Shown: positions 22,411-34,544, numbered from the stretch's first letter. The stretch is DNA of 64,000 nt from Gigantopelta aegis (GCF_016097555.1 NC_054701.1:63081543-63145542), one strand, 5' to 3'. A program made the numbers and translations. The notes: generated by a model from the sequence alone, not told the origin.

Positions 22411-22636
22411 GCAAGCTGTCCGTTTTTCTGACGCTCACGGTGAGATAATAACATATATGATCTAGATTACCGTTAAATAAACGGTTACCTCTAAAGCAAG
22501 ATGCCCGTCTTTCTGACGCTCACGGTGAGATAATAACACATATGATCTAGATTACCGTTAAAATAACGGTTACCTCCAAAACAATAACATATATGATCTA
22601 GATTACCGTTAAAATAACGGTTACCTCCAAAACAAT
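22411..22636 (+). repeat. Tandem repeat carrying a palindrome, nearly three units
   Basis: Two 85-bp units and one 51-bp partial unit share TATGATCTAGATTACCGTTA and AACGGTTACCTC. ACCGTTA and TAACGGT form a short hairpin in each unit. Confidence 0.85.
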
Positions 22637-22912
22637 ATCGAAGAATGGCGTGCAACTGTAAGAAAAATTATGTCGATGATACATATATAATCTTGATATT
22701 GCAGCTTTAAGAATTAGGACTGGTTTTGGAGCAAGGAATCTATGCAGTAGCCCTCTGTTTATTTTATTTTATTTATTTATTTTTTATTTTTATTTTTTTT
22801 GAAAAAAATTAAAACAAATAGTATTTGAAGCTACTACTTTAATTCGGAGATGTAACTGTTAGGTCTATCATTCGCCATCACAATCAATGTGTAGCCTACT
22901 GTAGTACATATA

Positions 22913-23144
22913 TACTGATGGAAATAAATAAAGGATCACACAGATAGCAACAAGAAATAATAACTGCATCAAAAGTTAATTCATATTGTCAGAAATTGAC
23001 TGGGAACATATAGGCAGCACATTCAACACTATAGACATTCAATCCCACATTACAACTTGGTATGAAATACAGACATTACTACGCTAGTTGTGAATTAAAT
23101 TTGGTCTACAAATTGATGTGTTCCCTTATTTCTTTCCATCAGTA
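22913..23144. mobile_element. Tc1/mariner-type short element, 232 bp
   Basis: TACTGATGGAAATAAATAA is inverted at the right (AAGAAATAAGGGAACAC read in reverse) and the element is flanked by TA. No transposase frame is present. Confidence 0.72.
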
Positions 23145-23715
23145 TATATTTTTTAATTTACGTATAATAATAATTATTAATATTAGTAGTACAGAAACTT
23201 GGCCTAAGTAATCCTCTGTATTTATGTGTTAAAGTTCAATTGGAATTAGTTATTCTTGGCAAAATTCCTTTAAAGATTATTTATTTAGAGTTTGTTATAA
23301 ATCAAATATAAATGAGCAATCTTTTTTTTGAAACACAAAATGTTATATTTATGCAATTTTTTTAAATGACTTTTATTTAATTTTTTAATGTTTTATTTAT
23401 TATCTTATCTTCAGAAAGCCTCACTAATTTAACATTTCGCGATTTCACAAACAGCAGTCAGGGTTTTCTGTCGCAATTATTAGACTCCCGTGGCTTAGAC
23501 GGGCGCGCGGTCTTATCAAGTTTCAGTTCCCATGCGTCTAAATTCTTTGAAAATTGCTTTTTCACAGCCAAGAAAAGAAAACTTAAAAATATGGAAACGA
23601 TAAAGCCCGGTAAAGCCAGATTTGCAAATCATCCTGTTATTTCACATGCAAATATTACAATTTCAAATAAACATTTTCGTAAAGAGTAAATTTTACTTAA
23701 AGAATATGTACTTAC
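23145..23715. other. AT-rich sequence, no gene recognised
   Basis: A short GC-rich patch with GACGGGCGCGCGG near 23500 stands out; otherwise featureless. Confidence 0.4.
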
Positions 23716-23944
23716 CAAGTTCTCAGAAATATTCAGTAGGGAAGACCGGTGTGGTATATCAAAACGCGCGGACTTCCCAGCGCCGAGTGACGGATAAGAA
23801 CAAAGTAGGCAACTTTCAGCCTTTTCTATGTTTATGCCATTTTCTTTGGAATCACTGGGGCCCAGCATGGGATTGTGTTGAAAAAAAGCTTTCGTCACCA
23901 ACAGATAAACGGATTCATTTTTCTTTCTGACATTATCATAAACA
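23716..23944 (-). CDS. Candidate internal exon of an unidentified gene
   Basis: On the minus strand a good acceptor (ACATTTCATTTTCAG, ending at 23945) and a strong donor (GTAAGT, starting at 23715) bracket 229 nt. Exactly one frame is open: one leading base, then 76 codons beginning VYDNVRKKNESVYLLVTKAF and ending SSLLNISENL. No domain is recognised. An open frame of this size arises by chance in perhaps one of ten such intervals, so the paired splice sites are the main argument. It could equally be a non-coding exon. It lies next to a TG microsatellite and has no visible partner exon in this repeat-rich region. Confidence 0.25.
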
Positions 23945-24010
23945 CTGAAAATGAAATGTGTTCCCCGAGGAGTTGTATATGTTTTCTTTGGTGATGTAAT
24001 ATAATGGGAT

Positions 24011-24049
<39 letters not shown>

Positions 24050-24110
24050 GTGTGTGTTAATGTGTGTGTGTTCGTGTGTGTGCGTGTGCGTGTTGAGGTG
24101 AGGCGCGTGT
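24011..24110 (+). repeat. TG microsatellite
   Basis: An uninterrupted TG run, then interrupted TG repeats. Confidence 0.95.
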
Positions 24111-24211
24111 GCAAAACATTTAACAGTAGGAGCTGTCTAGACTGTGCCGACTAATGTTTATAGTGGGTTCGAGTTTTTCTCCCCGGAAAAAATATATTGA
24201 AAAAAGATAAA

Positions 24212-24343
24212 TGATGAAACCTTGCCCCTATACACGCGCCTGGAGACAGGGGGTGAGTGTCTAGGTGGGTGGGTGATGAAACCTTGCCCCTATACACGCG
24301 CCTGGAGACAGGGGGCGAGTGTCGAGGTGGGTGGGTGATGAAA
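24212..24343 (+). repeat. 62-bp tandem repeat, two copies
   Basis: TGATGAAACCTTGCCCCTAT starts each unit; the two differ at three or four bases. Confidence 0.9.
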
Positions 24344-24511
24344 GGTATCTTGATATGACCAAAGTAAATAATGCAAGAAAGGTATTTTTTTATGATCATG
24401 GATTATTGTTGAGAGCATTATATACATGTATATGTTTTTGTTTTTGTTTTAACAAATACAATCTTGGCTGTTGTTTTTTGTTTTGTTTTTTTTACATATC
24501 ATTTTGAATAT

Positions 24512-24696
24512 CAGGGCCGTACCCTGACCAAAATCCATGGGGGGGGGGGGGGCACTAAATTTTATAAATAATTTTTAACATACTATAAAGATTAAACATT
24601 TCTATGCTATTACTGGAGATATATAAAAAAACAAAAAAGGACAAGATTCTCAGGGGGGGCAGCTGCCCCCCTGCCCCCCCGGAGGGTACGGCCCTG
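24512..24696. mobile_element. CAGGGCCGTACCCT-ended short DNA element
   Basis: CAGGGCCGTACCCT and AGGGTACGGCCCTG are inverted termini around 185 bp, with AATAT on both flanks. Inner sides carry G tracts. Confidence 0.75.
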
Positions 24697-24708
24697 AATA
24701 TGTATACA

Positions 24709-24825
24709 GACACTTCAGCTATCTGGGCGGTCTGTCCGGGACAGTACTAGTGAGTTAGTGGTTAGTTATTAATTAGTAGGTAAAGTAAAGTCGGTGTAGT
24801 GGCTTTGCACCTATACACTGAGTTG
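24709..24825 (-). mobile_element. 2C SINE fragment
   Basis: TCAGCTATCTGGGCGGTCTG to CGGTGTAGTGGC is the middle of the 2C body in reverse. Confidence 0.7.
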
Positions 24826-24834
24826 TTACATATA

Positions 24835-25047
24835 GGCGAGCGGGCTCCCATTTTTGTAGGAGGGCAGACTTGCTTTTGCCCGAATGAAAAAAAAAAAAAA
24901 AAAGAGAACAAAAAGAAGCCCGAATCTACATAAAATTTATTCATATTAGCATTACTACCAAACAGCTATATAGGTTTGCAAAAGAATCACCACGCATTTT
25001 TAAATGGATGACTAATTTTGAGGGTAAAATGATGGATATACATGGCT
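24835..25047 (+). repeat. Dispersed repeat R1, copy 3
   Basis: CCATTTTTGTAGGAGG, AACAGCTATATAGGTTTGCA and ACTAATTTTGAGGGTA match the other R1 copies. An A-run interrupts it. Confidence 0.55.
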
Positions 25048-25050
25048 AAA

Positions 25051-25184
25051 GTTTGTTTTGTTTAACGACACCACTAGAGCACATTGATTTATTAATCATC
25101 AACTATTGGATGTCGAACATATGGTCATTTTGACACAGTCATAGAGATGAAACTCGCTAGATTTTCCATTAGTAGCAAGGGATC
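25051..25184 (-). mobile_element. 1B SINE cut by the assembly gap
   Basis: Tail B and core up to AGCAAGGGATC, where N begins. Confidence 0.88.
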
Positions 25185-25384
25185 NNNNNNNNNNNNNNNN
25201 NNNNNNNNNNNNNNNNNNNNNNNNNNNNNNNNNNNNNNNNNNNNNNNNNNNNNNNNNNNNNNNNNNNNNNNNNNNNNNNNNNNNNNNNNNNNNNNNNNNN
25301 NNNNNNNNNNNNNNNNNNNNNNNNNNNNNNNNNNNNNNNNNNNNNNNNNNNNNNNNNNNNNNNNNNNNNNNNNNNNNNNNNNNN
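25185..25384. other. Assembly gap (200 N)
   Basis: The N run is exactly 200 bases, the usual placeholder for an unknown length. It cuts a 1B SINE and hides the true left edge of the satellite. Confidence 0.99.
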
Positions 25385-25884
<500 letters not shown>

Positions 25885-28800
25885 CTGTATGATGGTTGAA
25901 ACTACTTAGATAGGCGTGTATATCAAACCGGACATTCTACTTGGTCCCGAGGGTGTCAGGTTTAGAGGGGTTTCACTGTATGATGGTTGAAACTACTTAG
26001 ATAGGCGTGTATATCAAACCGGACATTCTACTTGGTCCCGAGGGTGTCAGGTTTAGAGGGTTTCACTGTATGATGGTTGAAACTACTTAGATAGGCGTGT
26101 ATATCAAACCGGACATTCTACTTGGTCCCGAGGGTGTCAGGTTTAGAGGGGTTTCACTGTATGATGGTTGAAACTACTTAGATAGGCGTGTATATCAAAC
26201 CGGACATTCTACTTGGTCCCGAGGGTGTCAGGTTTAGAGGGGTTTCACTGTATGATGGTTGAAACTACTTAGATAGGCGTGTATATCAAACCGGACATTC
26301 TACTTGGTCCCGAGGGTGTCAGGTTTAGAGGGGTTTCACTGTATGATGGTTGAAACTACTTAGATAGGCGTGTATATCAAACCGGACATTCTACTTGGTC
26401 CCGAGGGTGTCAGGTTTAGAGGGGTTTCACTGTATGATGGTTGAAACTACTTAGATAGGCGTGTATATCAAACCGGACATTCTACTTGGTCCCGAGGGTG
26501 TCAGGTTTAGAGGGGTTTCACTGTATGATGGTTGAAACTACTTAGATAGGCGTGTATATCAAACCGGACATTCTACTTGGTCCCGAGGGTGTCAGGTTTA
26601 GAGGGGTTTCACTGTATGATGGTTGAAACTACTTAGATAGGCGTGTATATCAAACCGGACATTCTACTTGGTCCCGAGGGTGTCAGGTTTAGAGGGGTTT
26701 CACTGTATGATGGTTGAAACTACTTAGATAGGCGTGTATATCAAACCGGACATTCTACTTGGTCCCGAGGGTGTCAGGTTTAGAGGGGTTTCACTGTATG
26801 ATGGTTGAAACTACTTAGATAGGCGTGTATATCAAACCGGACATTCTACTTGGTCCCGAGGGTGTCAGGTTTAGAGGGGTTTCACTGTATGATGGTTGAA
26901 ACTACTTAGATAGGCGTGTATATCAAACCGGACATTCTACTTGGTCCCGAGGGTGTCAGGTTTAGAGGGGTTTCACTGTATGATGGTTGAAACTACTTAG
27001 ATAGGCGTGTATATCAAACCGGACATTCTACTTGGTCCCGAGGGTGTCAGGTTTAGAGGGGTTTCACTGTATGATGGTTGAAACTACTTAGATAGGCGTG
27101 TATATCAAACCGGACATTCTACTTGGTCCCGAGGGTGTCAGGTTTAGAGGGGTTTCACTGTATCATGGTTGAAACTACTTAGATAGGCGTGTATATCAAA
27201 CCGGACATTCTACTTGGTCCCGAGGGTGTCAGGTTTAGAGGGGTTTCACTGTATCATGGTTGAAACTACTTAGATAGGCGTGTATATCAAACCGGACATT
27301 CTACTTGGTCCCGAGGGTGTCAGGTTTAGAGGGGTTTCACTGTATGATGGTTGAAACTACTTAGATAGGCGTGTATATCAAACCGGACATTCTACTTGGT
27401 CCCGAGGGTGTCAGGTTTAGAGGGGTTTCACTGTATGATGGTTGAAACTACTTAGATAGGCGTGTATATCAAACCGGACATTCTACTTGGTCCCGAGGGT
27501 GTCAGGTTTAGAGGGGTTTCACTGTATCATGGTTGAAACTACTTAGATAGGCGTGTATATCAAACCGGACATTCTACTTGGTCCCGAGGGTGTCAGGTTT
27601 AGAGGGGTTTCACTGTATCATGGTTGAAACTACTTAGATAGGCGTGTATATCAAACCGGACATTCTACTTGGTCCCGAGGGTGTCAGGTTTAGAGGGGTT
27701 TCACTGTATGATGGTTGAAACTACTTAGATAGGCGTGTATATCAAACCGGACATTCTACTTGGTCCCGAGGGTGTCAGGTTTAGAGGGGTTTCACTGTAT
27801 GATGGTTGAAACTACTTAGATAGGCGTGTATATCAAACCGGACATTCTACTTGGTCCCGAGGGTGTCAGGTTTAGAGGGGTTTCACTGTATGATGGTTGA
27901 AACTACTTAGATAGGCGTGTATATCAAACCGGACATTCTACTTGGTCCCGAGGGTGTCAGGTTTAGAGGGGTTTCACTGTATCATGGTTGAAACTACTTA
28001 GATAGGCGTGTATATCAAACCGGACATTCTACTTGGTCCCGAGGGTGTCAGGTTTAGAGGGGTTTCACTGTATCATGGTTGAAACTACTTAGATAGGCGT
28101 GTATATCAAACCGGACATTCTACTTGGTCCCGAGGGTGTCAGGTTTAGAGGGGTTTCACTGTATCATGGTTGAAACTACTTAGATAGGCGTGTATATCAA
28201 ACCGGACATTCTACTTGGTCCCGAGGGTGTCAGGTTTAGAGGGGTTTCACTGTATGATGGTTGAAACTACTTAGATAGGCGTGTATATCAAACCGGACAT
28301 TCTACTTGGTCCCGAGGGTGTCAGGTTTAGAGGGGTTTCACTGTATGATGGTTGAAACTACTTAGATAGGCGAAACTACTTAGATAGGCGTGTATATCAA
28401 ACCGGACATTCTACTTGGTCCCGAGGGTGTCAGGTTTAGAGGGGTTTCACTGTATGATGGTTGAAACTACTTAGATAGGCGTGTATATCAAACCGGACAT
28501 TCTACTTGGTCCCGAGGGTGTCAGGTTTAGAGGGGTTTCACTGTATCATGGTTGAAACTACTTAGATAGGCGTGTATATCAAACCGGACATTCTACTTGG
28601 TCCCGAGGGTGTCAGGTTTAGAGGGGTTTCACTGTATGATGGTTGAAACTACTTAGATAGGCGTGTATATCAAACCGGACATTCTACTTGGTCCCGAGGG
28701 TGTCAGGTTTAGAGGGGTTTCACTGTATCATGGTTGAAACTACTTAGATAGGCGTGTATATCAAACCGGACATTCTACTTGGTCCCGAGGGTGTCAGGTT

Positions 28801-31800
28801 TAGAGGGGTTTCACTGTATCATGGTTGAAACTACTTAGATAGGCGTGTATATCAAACCGGACATTCTACTTGGTCCCGAGGGTGTCAGGTTTAGAGGGGT
28901 TTCACTGTATCATGGTTGAAACTACTTAGATAGGCGTGTATATCAAACCGGACATTCTACTTGGTCCCGAGGGTGTCAGGTTTAGAGGGGTTTCACTGTA
29001 TGATGGTTGAAACTACTTAGATAGGCGTGTATATCAAACCGGACATTCTACTTGGTCCCGAGGGTGTCAGGTTTAGAGGGGTTTCACTGTATGATGGTTG
29101 AAACTACTTAGATAGGCGTGTATATCAAACCGGACATTCTACTTGGTCCCGAGGGTGTCAGGTTTAGAGGGGTTTCACTGTATGATGGTTGAAACTACTT
29201 AGATAGGCGTGTATATCAAACCGGACATTCTACTTGGTCCCGAGGGTGTCAGGTTTAGAGGGGTTTCACTGTATGATGGTTGAAACTACTTAGATAGGCG
29301 TGTATATCAAACCGGACATTCTACTTGGTCCCGAGGGTGTCAGGTTTAGAGGGGTTTCACTGTATGATGGTTGAAACTACTTAGATAGGCGTGTATATCA
29401 AACCGGACATTCTACTTGGTCCCGAGGGTGTCAGGTTTAGAGGGGTTTCACTGTATGATGGTTGAAACTACTTAGATAGGCGTGTATATCAAACCGGACA
29501 TTCTACTTGGTCCCGAGGGTGTCAGGTTTAGAGGGGTTTCACTGTATGATGGTTGAAACTACTTAGATAGGCGTGTATATCAAACCGGACATTCTACTTG
29601 GTCCCGAGGGTGTCAGGTTTAGAGGGGTTTCACTGTATGATGGTTGAAACTACTTAGATAGGCGTGTATATCAAACCGGACATTCTACTTGGTCCCGAGG
29701 GTGTCAGGTTTAGAGGGGTTTCACTGTATGATGGTTGAAACTACTTAGATAGGCGTGTATATCAAACCGGACATTCTACTTGGTCCCGAGGGTGTCAGGT
29801 TTAGAGGGGTTTCACTGTATGATGGTTGAAACTACTTAGATAGGCGTGTATATCAAACCGGACATTCTACTTGGTCCCGAGGGTGTCAGGTTTAGAGGGG
29901 TTTCACTGTATGATGGTTGAAACTACTTAGATAGGCGTGTATATCAAACCGGACATTCTACTTGGTCCCGAGGGTGTCAGGTTTAGAGGGGTTTCACTGT
30001 ATGATGGTTGAAACTACTTAGATAGGCGTGTATATCAAACCGGACATTCTACTTGGTCCCGAGGGTGTCAGGTTTAGAGGGGTTTCACTGTATGATGGTT
30101 GAAACTACTTAGATAGGCGTGTATATCAAACCGGACATTCTACTTGGTCCCGAGGGTGTCAGGTTTAGAGGGGTTTCACTGTATGATGGTTGAAACTACT
30201 TAGATAGGCGTGTATATCAAACCGGACATTCTACTTGGTCCCGAGGGTGTCAGGTTTAGAGGGGTTTCACTGTATGATGGTTGAAACTACTTAGATAGGC
30301 GTGTATATCAAACCGGACATTCTACTTGGTCCCGAGGGTGTCAGGTTTAGAGGGGTTTCACTGTATGATGGTTGAAACTACTTAGATAGGCGTGTATATC
30401 AAACCGGACATTCTACTTGGTCCCGAGGGTGTCAGGTTTAGAGGGGTTTCACTGTATCATGGTTGAAACTACTTAGATAGGCGTGTATATCAAACCGGAC
30501 ATTCTACTTGGTCCCGAGGGTGTCAGGTTTAGAGGGTTTCACTGTATGATGGTTGAAACTACTTAGATAGGCGTGTATATCAAACCGGACATTCTACTTG
30601 GTCCCGAGGGTGTCAGGTTTAGAGGGGTTTCACTGTATGATGGTTGAAACTACTTAGATAGGCGTGTATATCAAACCGGACATTCTACTTGGTCCCGATG
30701 GTGTCAGGTTTAGAGGGGTTTCACTGTATGATGGTTGAAACTACTTAGATAGGCGTGTATATCAAACCGGACATTCTACTTGGTCCCGAGGGTGTCAGGT
30801 TTAAAGGGGTTTCACTGTATGATGGTTGAAACTACTTAGATAGGCGTGTATATCAAACCGGACATTCTACTTGGTCCCGAGGGTGTCAGGTTTAGAGGGG
30901 TTTCACTGTATGATGGTTGAAACTACTTAGATAGGCGTGTATATCAAACCGGACATTCTACTTGGTCCCGAGGGTGTCAGGTTTAGAGGGGTTTCACTGT
31001 ATGATGGTTGAAACTACTTAGATAGGCGTGTATATCAAACCGGACATTCTACTTGGTCCCGAGGGTGTCAGGTTTAAAGGGGTTTCACTGTATGATGGTT
31101 GAAACTACTTAGATAGGCGTGTATATCAAACCGGACATTCTACTTGGTCCCGAGGATGTCAGGTTTAGAGGGGTTTCACTGTATGATGGTTGAAACTACT
31201 TAGATAGGCGTGTATATCAAACCGGACATTCTACTTGGTCCCGAGGGTGTCAGGTTTAGAGGGGTTTCACTGTATGATGGTTGAAACTACTTAGATAGGC
31301 GTGTATATCAAACCGGACATTCTACTTGGTCCCGAGGGTGTCAGGTTTAGAGGGGTTTCACTGTATGATGGTTGAAACTACTTAGATAGGCGTGTATATC
31401 AAACCGGACATTCTACTTGGTCCCGAGGGTGTCAGGTTTAGAGGGGTTTCACTGTATGATGGTTGAAACTACTTAGATAGGCGTGTATATCAAACCGGAC
31501 ATTCTACTTGGTCCCGAGGGTGTCAGGTTTAGAGGGGTTTCACTGTATGATGGTTGAAACTACTTAGATAGGCGTGTATATCAAACCGGACATTCTACTT
31601 GGTCCCGAGGGTGTCAGGTTTAGAGGGGTTTCACTGTATGATGGTTGAAACTACTTAGATAGGCGTGTATATCAAACCGGACATTCTACTTGGTCCCGAG
31701 GGTGTCAGGTTTAGAGGGGTTTCACTGTATGATGGTTGAAACTACTTAGATAGGCGTGTATATCAAACCGGACATTCTACTTGGTCCCGAGGGTGTCAGG

Positions 31801-31858
31801 TTTAGAGGGGTTTCACTGTATCATGGTTGAAACTACTTAGATAGGCGTGTATGTCAAA
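25885..31858 (+). repeat. 91-bp satellite array, about 65 copies
   Basis: The unit is 91 bp (starting CTGTATGATGGTTGAAAC) and repeats about 65 times over 6.0 kb with almost no change. The commonest variant is GATGG/CATGG, with the C form mostly between 27.1 and 28.9 kb. Rare changes are a missing G near 26060 and 30533, an extra partial unit near 28373, and single substitutions. Part of the unit (CCGGACATTCTACTTGGTCC, then GTGTCAGGTTTAGAGG and TTTCACTGTA) resembles the terminus of a CAGTG-ended DNA element. Confidence 0.95.
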
Positions 31859-31899
31859 GCCAGTGGTATTTCTCCAGACATTTGTTGTTGAGGAACATA

Positions 31900-32090
31900 A
31901 AAAGTTTGTTTTGTTTAATAACGACACCACTAGAGCACATTGATTTATATCAATCATCGGCTATTGGATGTCAAATATATGGTCATTTTGACACAGTCAT
32001 AGAGATTTTTTTATTAGTATCAAGGGATCTTTTGTATGTACCATCCAACAGACAGGATAGCACATACCACAGCCTTTGATATACCAGTCG
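31900..32090 (-). mobile_element. 1B SINE, headless
   Basis: Tail B with a small insertion (TTTAATAACGACACC) and core to ATACCAGTCGTTGAG. It shares ATGGTCATTTTGACACAGTC and the following TAG with the SINE on the other side of the satellite. Confidence 0.83.
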
Positions 32091-32467
32091 TTGAGAGACA
32101 TAAGTATACATGGCTGCATCTGTAAAGTTAATCTGGGTGATGCAAAGCTCTGAGCCCCTACTGTGAAGCTCTTTCATTTAATTTTTATAAAAACAATTTA
32201 TAAATGTAACAATTTTTTTTAACAAATGACATTATATTGAAAAATATTTTTGATATAATTATGTAGTTTATAAATCAATATCATTTGAGACTCAATGAAG
32301 TTTAGAGGTACAATTTCTGCCTGATTTGTTTGAAGAATGCAATTTTTTTCCGCAACATTTTGAGTTGTACAATTTTTTTTAGCCTTCTAGGCTTTTTATT
32401 TACGACTTACATGAATTTTAAGAACCTAGCTTTTTTTTTGCCAGTTATTTTTAAAATATTTCAATTG
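32091..32467. other. AT-rich sequence, no feature recognised
   Basis: T-rich stretches only. Confidence 0.45.
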
Positions 32468-32528
32468 TAACATAACCATATGTCTGACACCATATAACCA
32501 TAAATAAATTGTGGTGAGTGCGCCATTC
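32468..32528 (+). mobile_element. Old tail A SINE stub
   Basis: CATAACCATATGTCTGACAC to GAGTGCGCCATTCC is a diverged tail A end. The next SINE inserted just after it. Confidence 0.72.
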
Positions 32529-32539
32529 CTTCCTTGTAA

Positions 32540-32841
32540 TGGGCGGGACGTAGCCCAGTGGTAATGCGCTCGCTCGATGTGCGGTCGGTGTGGGATCGAT
32601 CCCTGTCGGTGGGCCCATTGGGCTATTTCTCATTCCAGCCAGTACACCACAACTGGTATATCAAAGGCCATGGTATGTACTACCCTGTCTGTGGGATGGT
32701 GCATATAAAAGATCCCTTGCTGCTAATCGAAAAGAGTAGCTGATAAAGTGGCGACAGTGGGTTTCTTCTCTCACCATATGTCCTACGCTATATAACCTTA
32801 AATAAAATGTGTTGAGTGCATTGTTAAATAAAACATTCCTT
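32540..32841 (+). mobile_element. 1A SINE, full length, 11-bp target duplication, abutting an exon
   Basis: CTTCCTTGTAA lies at 32529-32539 and 32842-32852. Head 1 (GGGCGGGACGTAGCCCAGTG) through tail A is complete. Its 3' end lies 22 bp from the FnIII exon. Confidence 0.93.
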
Positions 32842-32863
32842 CTTCCTTGTAACTGTTACCAAG

Positions 32864-33055
32864 GTAATGGTAAATGGCAGTATATGAAGGAGGAGAAGGC
32901 GACCGATTTCAAACATGAGATCACGGGACTGGAGCCGCAAGCTACGTACTATGTTATGGTGATTGGCGAAGACGAGGTAGGGATCACGGCGTCCAGCAAA
33001 CAGTCATCGGTTGGCACGATGCCAGAGGAGAACAAAATGGCTGCCGTTGAAAGTG
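32864..33055 (+). CDS. FnIII/Ig cell-surface protein, exon with C-terminal half of a fibronectin type III domain
   Basis: This is an internal exon of 192 nt with 63 whole codons and a split codon at each end (phase 1 on both sides). The acceptor is the AG at 32862-32863 and the donor is GTGAGT at 33056. The peptide carries the FnIII pattern ITGLEPQATYYVMVIGEDEVG, that is the conserved leucine, the GL-P turn and the Y-V-V strand, followed by G-ITASS and a short linker. The N-terminal half of the domain must lie in an exon further left, which I could not find. The frame joins exactly to 35524 as ESG-IEQTG. FnIII domains are extracellular adhesion or receptor modules. The family is not resolved: the order FnIII, linker, Ig, C-terminal anchor is not the contactin, L1 or DCC order. 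The exon is well supported; the gene name is unknown. Confidence 0.82.
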
Positions 33056-33129
33056 GTGAGTAACATAGTTTATCATAGTTTAATATAAACACAAAGGCCC
33101 AGTTGTTTAAAGCATAGCTATATTAACCC

Positions 33130-33387
33130 TACCGGCCTCGGTGGCGTCGTGGTTAAGCCATAGGACATAAGGCTGGTAGGTACAGGGTTCGCAGTCTGGT
33201 ACTGGCTCCCACCGCGAGCGAGTTTTAACAACTTGGGGGGTAGGTGTATAAGCCACAAAACCCTCTTCTCCCTCACTAACCAATAACAATTAACAACTAA
33301 CCCTCTGCCCAGATAGCTGAGGTGTGTGCCCAGGACAGCGTGCTTGAACCTTAATTGGATATAAGCACAAAAATAAGTTGAAATGAA
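33130..33387 (+). mobile_element. 2C SINE, full length, 10-bp target duplication, in an intron
   Basis: ATATTAACCC lies at 33120-33129 and 33388-33397. Confidence 0.92.
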
Positions 33388-33604
33388 ATATTAACCCCGA
33401 GTTCGTCTAACATTTTTTAAAAATTGTTTTTGCACAGTTACAAAATAAACTTAAATTTTTTATTATGCATGGATACCTTTGTCTGTTCTAAATGAAGTTT
33501 TAACATTATGTCTTCAATTATTATTTGTATTGATTCAGTTGATTGGTTTTGAAAATTTATATTAACCACTGGTTAAGGTAACCAATGTTTTAACAACCGG
33601 CCCA

Positions 33605-34180
33605 AAGTGTATATTGATGGGATTGGAAATTATATAACACTTGTTTGCTTGGCATTTGACTGTCCTCGATGTTAGCCACACGACCACACAAGAAATCATA
33701 CTCGTAGTTTAATAGAAACATAATAAAATGTATAGTGACTGCATTTAAACTTAAATTTATATAGCATTAGTTCGCTTGTTATTTGACAGTTCTTGATATT
33801 AGCCACACGACCACACACGAATCATACTCGTAGTTTAATAGAAATATGAAATATGTATTGAAGGGATTTGAACTTGTATAGCACTGGTTCACTTGCTATT
33901 GGACAGTCCTTGATGTTAGCCACATGACCATCCAGAAATCACATTTTAATAAAAACACAAAGTTTGTACTGACGGGATGTGAACCTTCCAAATGGTCAAC
34001 CAGGAAACATACTCGTAGTTTAATAGAAACATAATAAAATATATATTGATGGCATTTGAACTGGTTCACTTGTTATAAAAACACAAATTAAGTATGTACT
34101 GACAGGATTTGAACCTACTACACTAATGAGCATGGTTTTTGACAGTCCATACAGGGCTCTCAATGGGGTGAGTTTTGTTT
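33605..34180 (+). repeat. Diverged tandem repeat of about 125 bp, four to five units
   Basis: ACTCGTAGTTTAATAGAAA recurs at 33700, 33826 and 34011, with GGGATTTGAAC and TTAGCCACACGACCA words between. Confidence 0.75.
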
Positions 34181-34274
34181 TAGCCAATTTTCACATAAGT
34201 AGAGAAATTCCTTGAAAATTATTCAACAGTCGCTAACTGAAAGAAAACACTGGCATAGGCCCAGCAGCTGCGAT

Positions 34275-34277
<3 letters not shown>

Positions 34278-34341
<64 letters not shown>
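34278..34341. repeat. TA microsatellite
   Basis: A pure AT dinucleotide run in the intron. Confidence 0.95.
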
Positions 34342-34344
<3 letters not shown>

Positions 34345-34544
34345 GTGTGTGTGCTCCCACATATTTTGGCACCTTCTTGTGCCTGTGGAAAGTTTTATTA
34401 GCCAAAGACTAAATGTTGTAGCCACTTTGTATAAAAATTAGCAAATGGTTAATTTGGCAATGGACAGGGTGATCCTTGCCATGACATAATTATACTTACG
34501 ACCAAACAGAACATCTTCTCAATTTGTCTCCCCACTCAACACAA

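Noticed and set aside
25885-31858. CRISPR-like array
   Set aside because: Repeats are directly adjacent with no unique spacers, in an animal genome; it is a satellite.
32541-32610. tRNA gene call on the SINE head
   Set aside because: A and B box words are present but the cloverleaf is degenerate and continues into SINE core; the same head occurs in many copies.
34212-34425. Tyr/Ile repeat frames on both strands
   Set aside because: Translation of a TA microsatellite.
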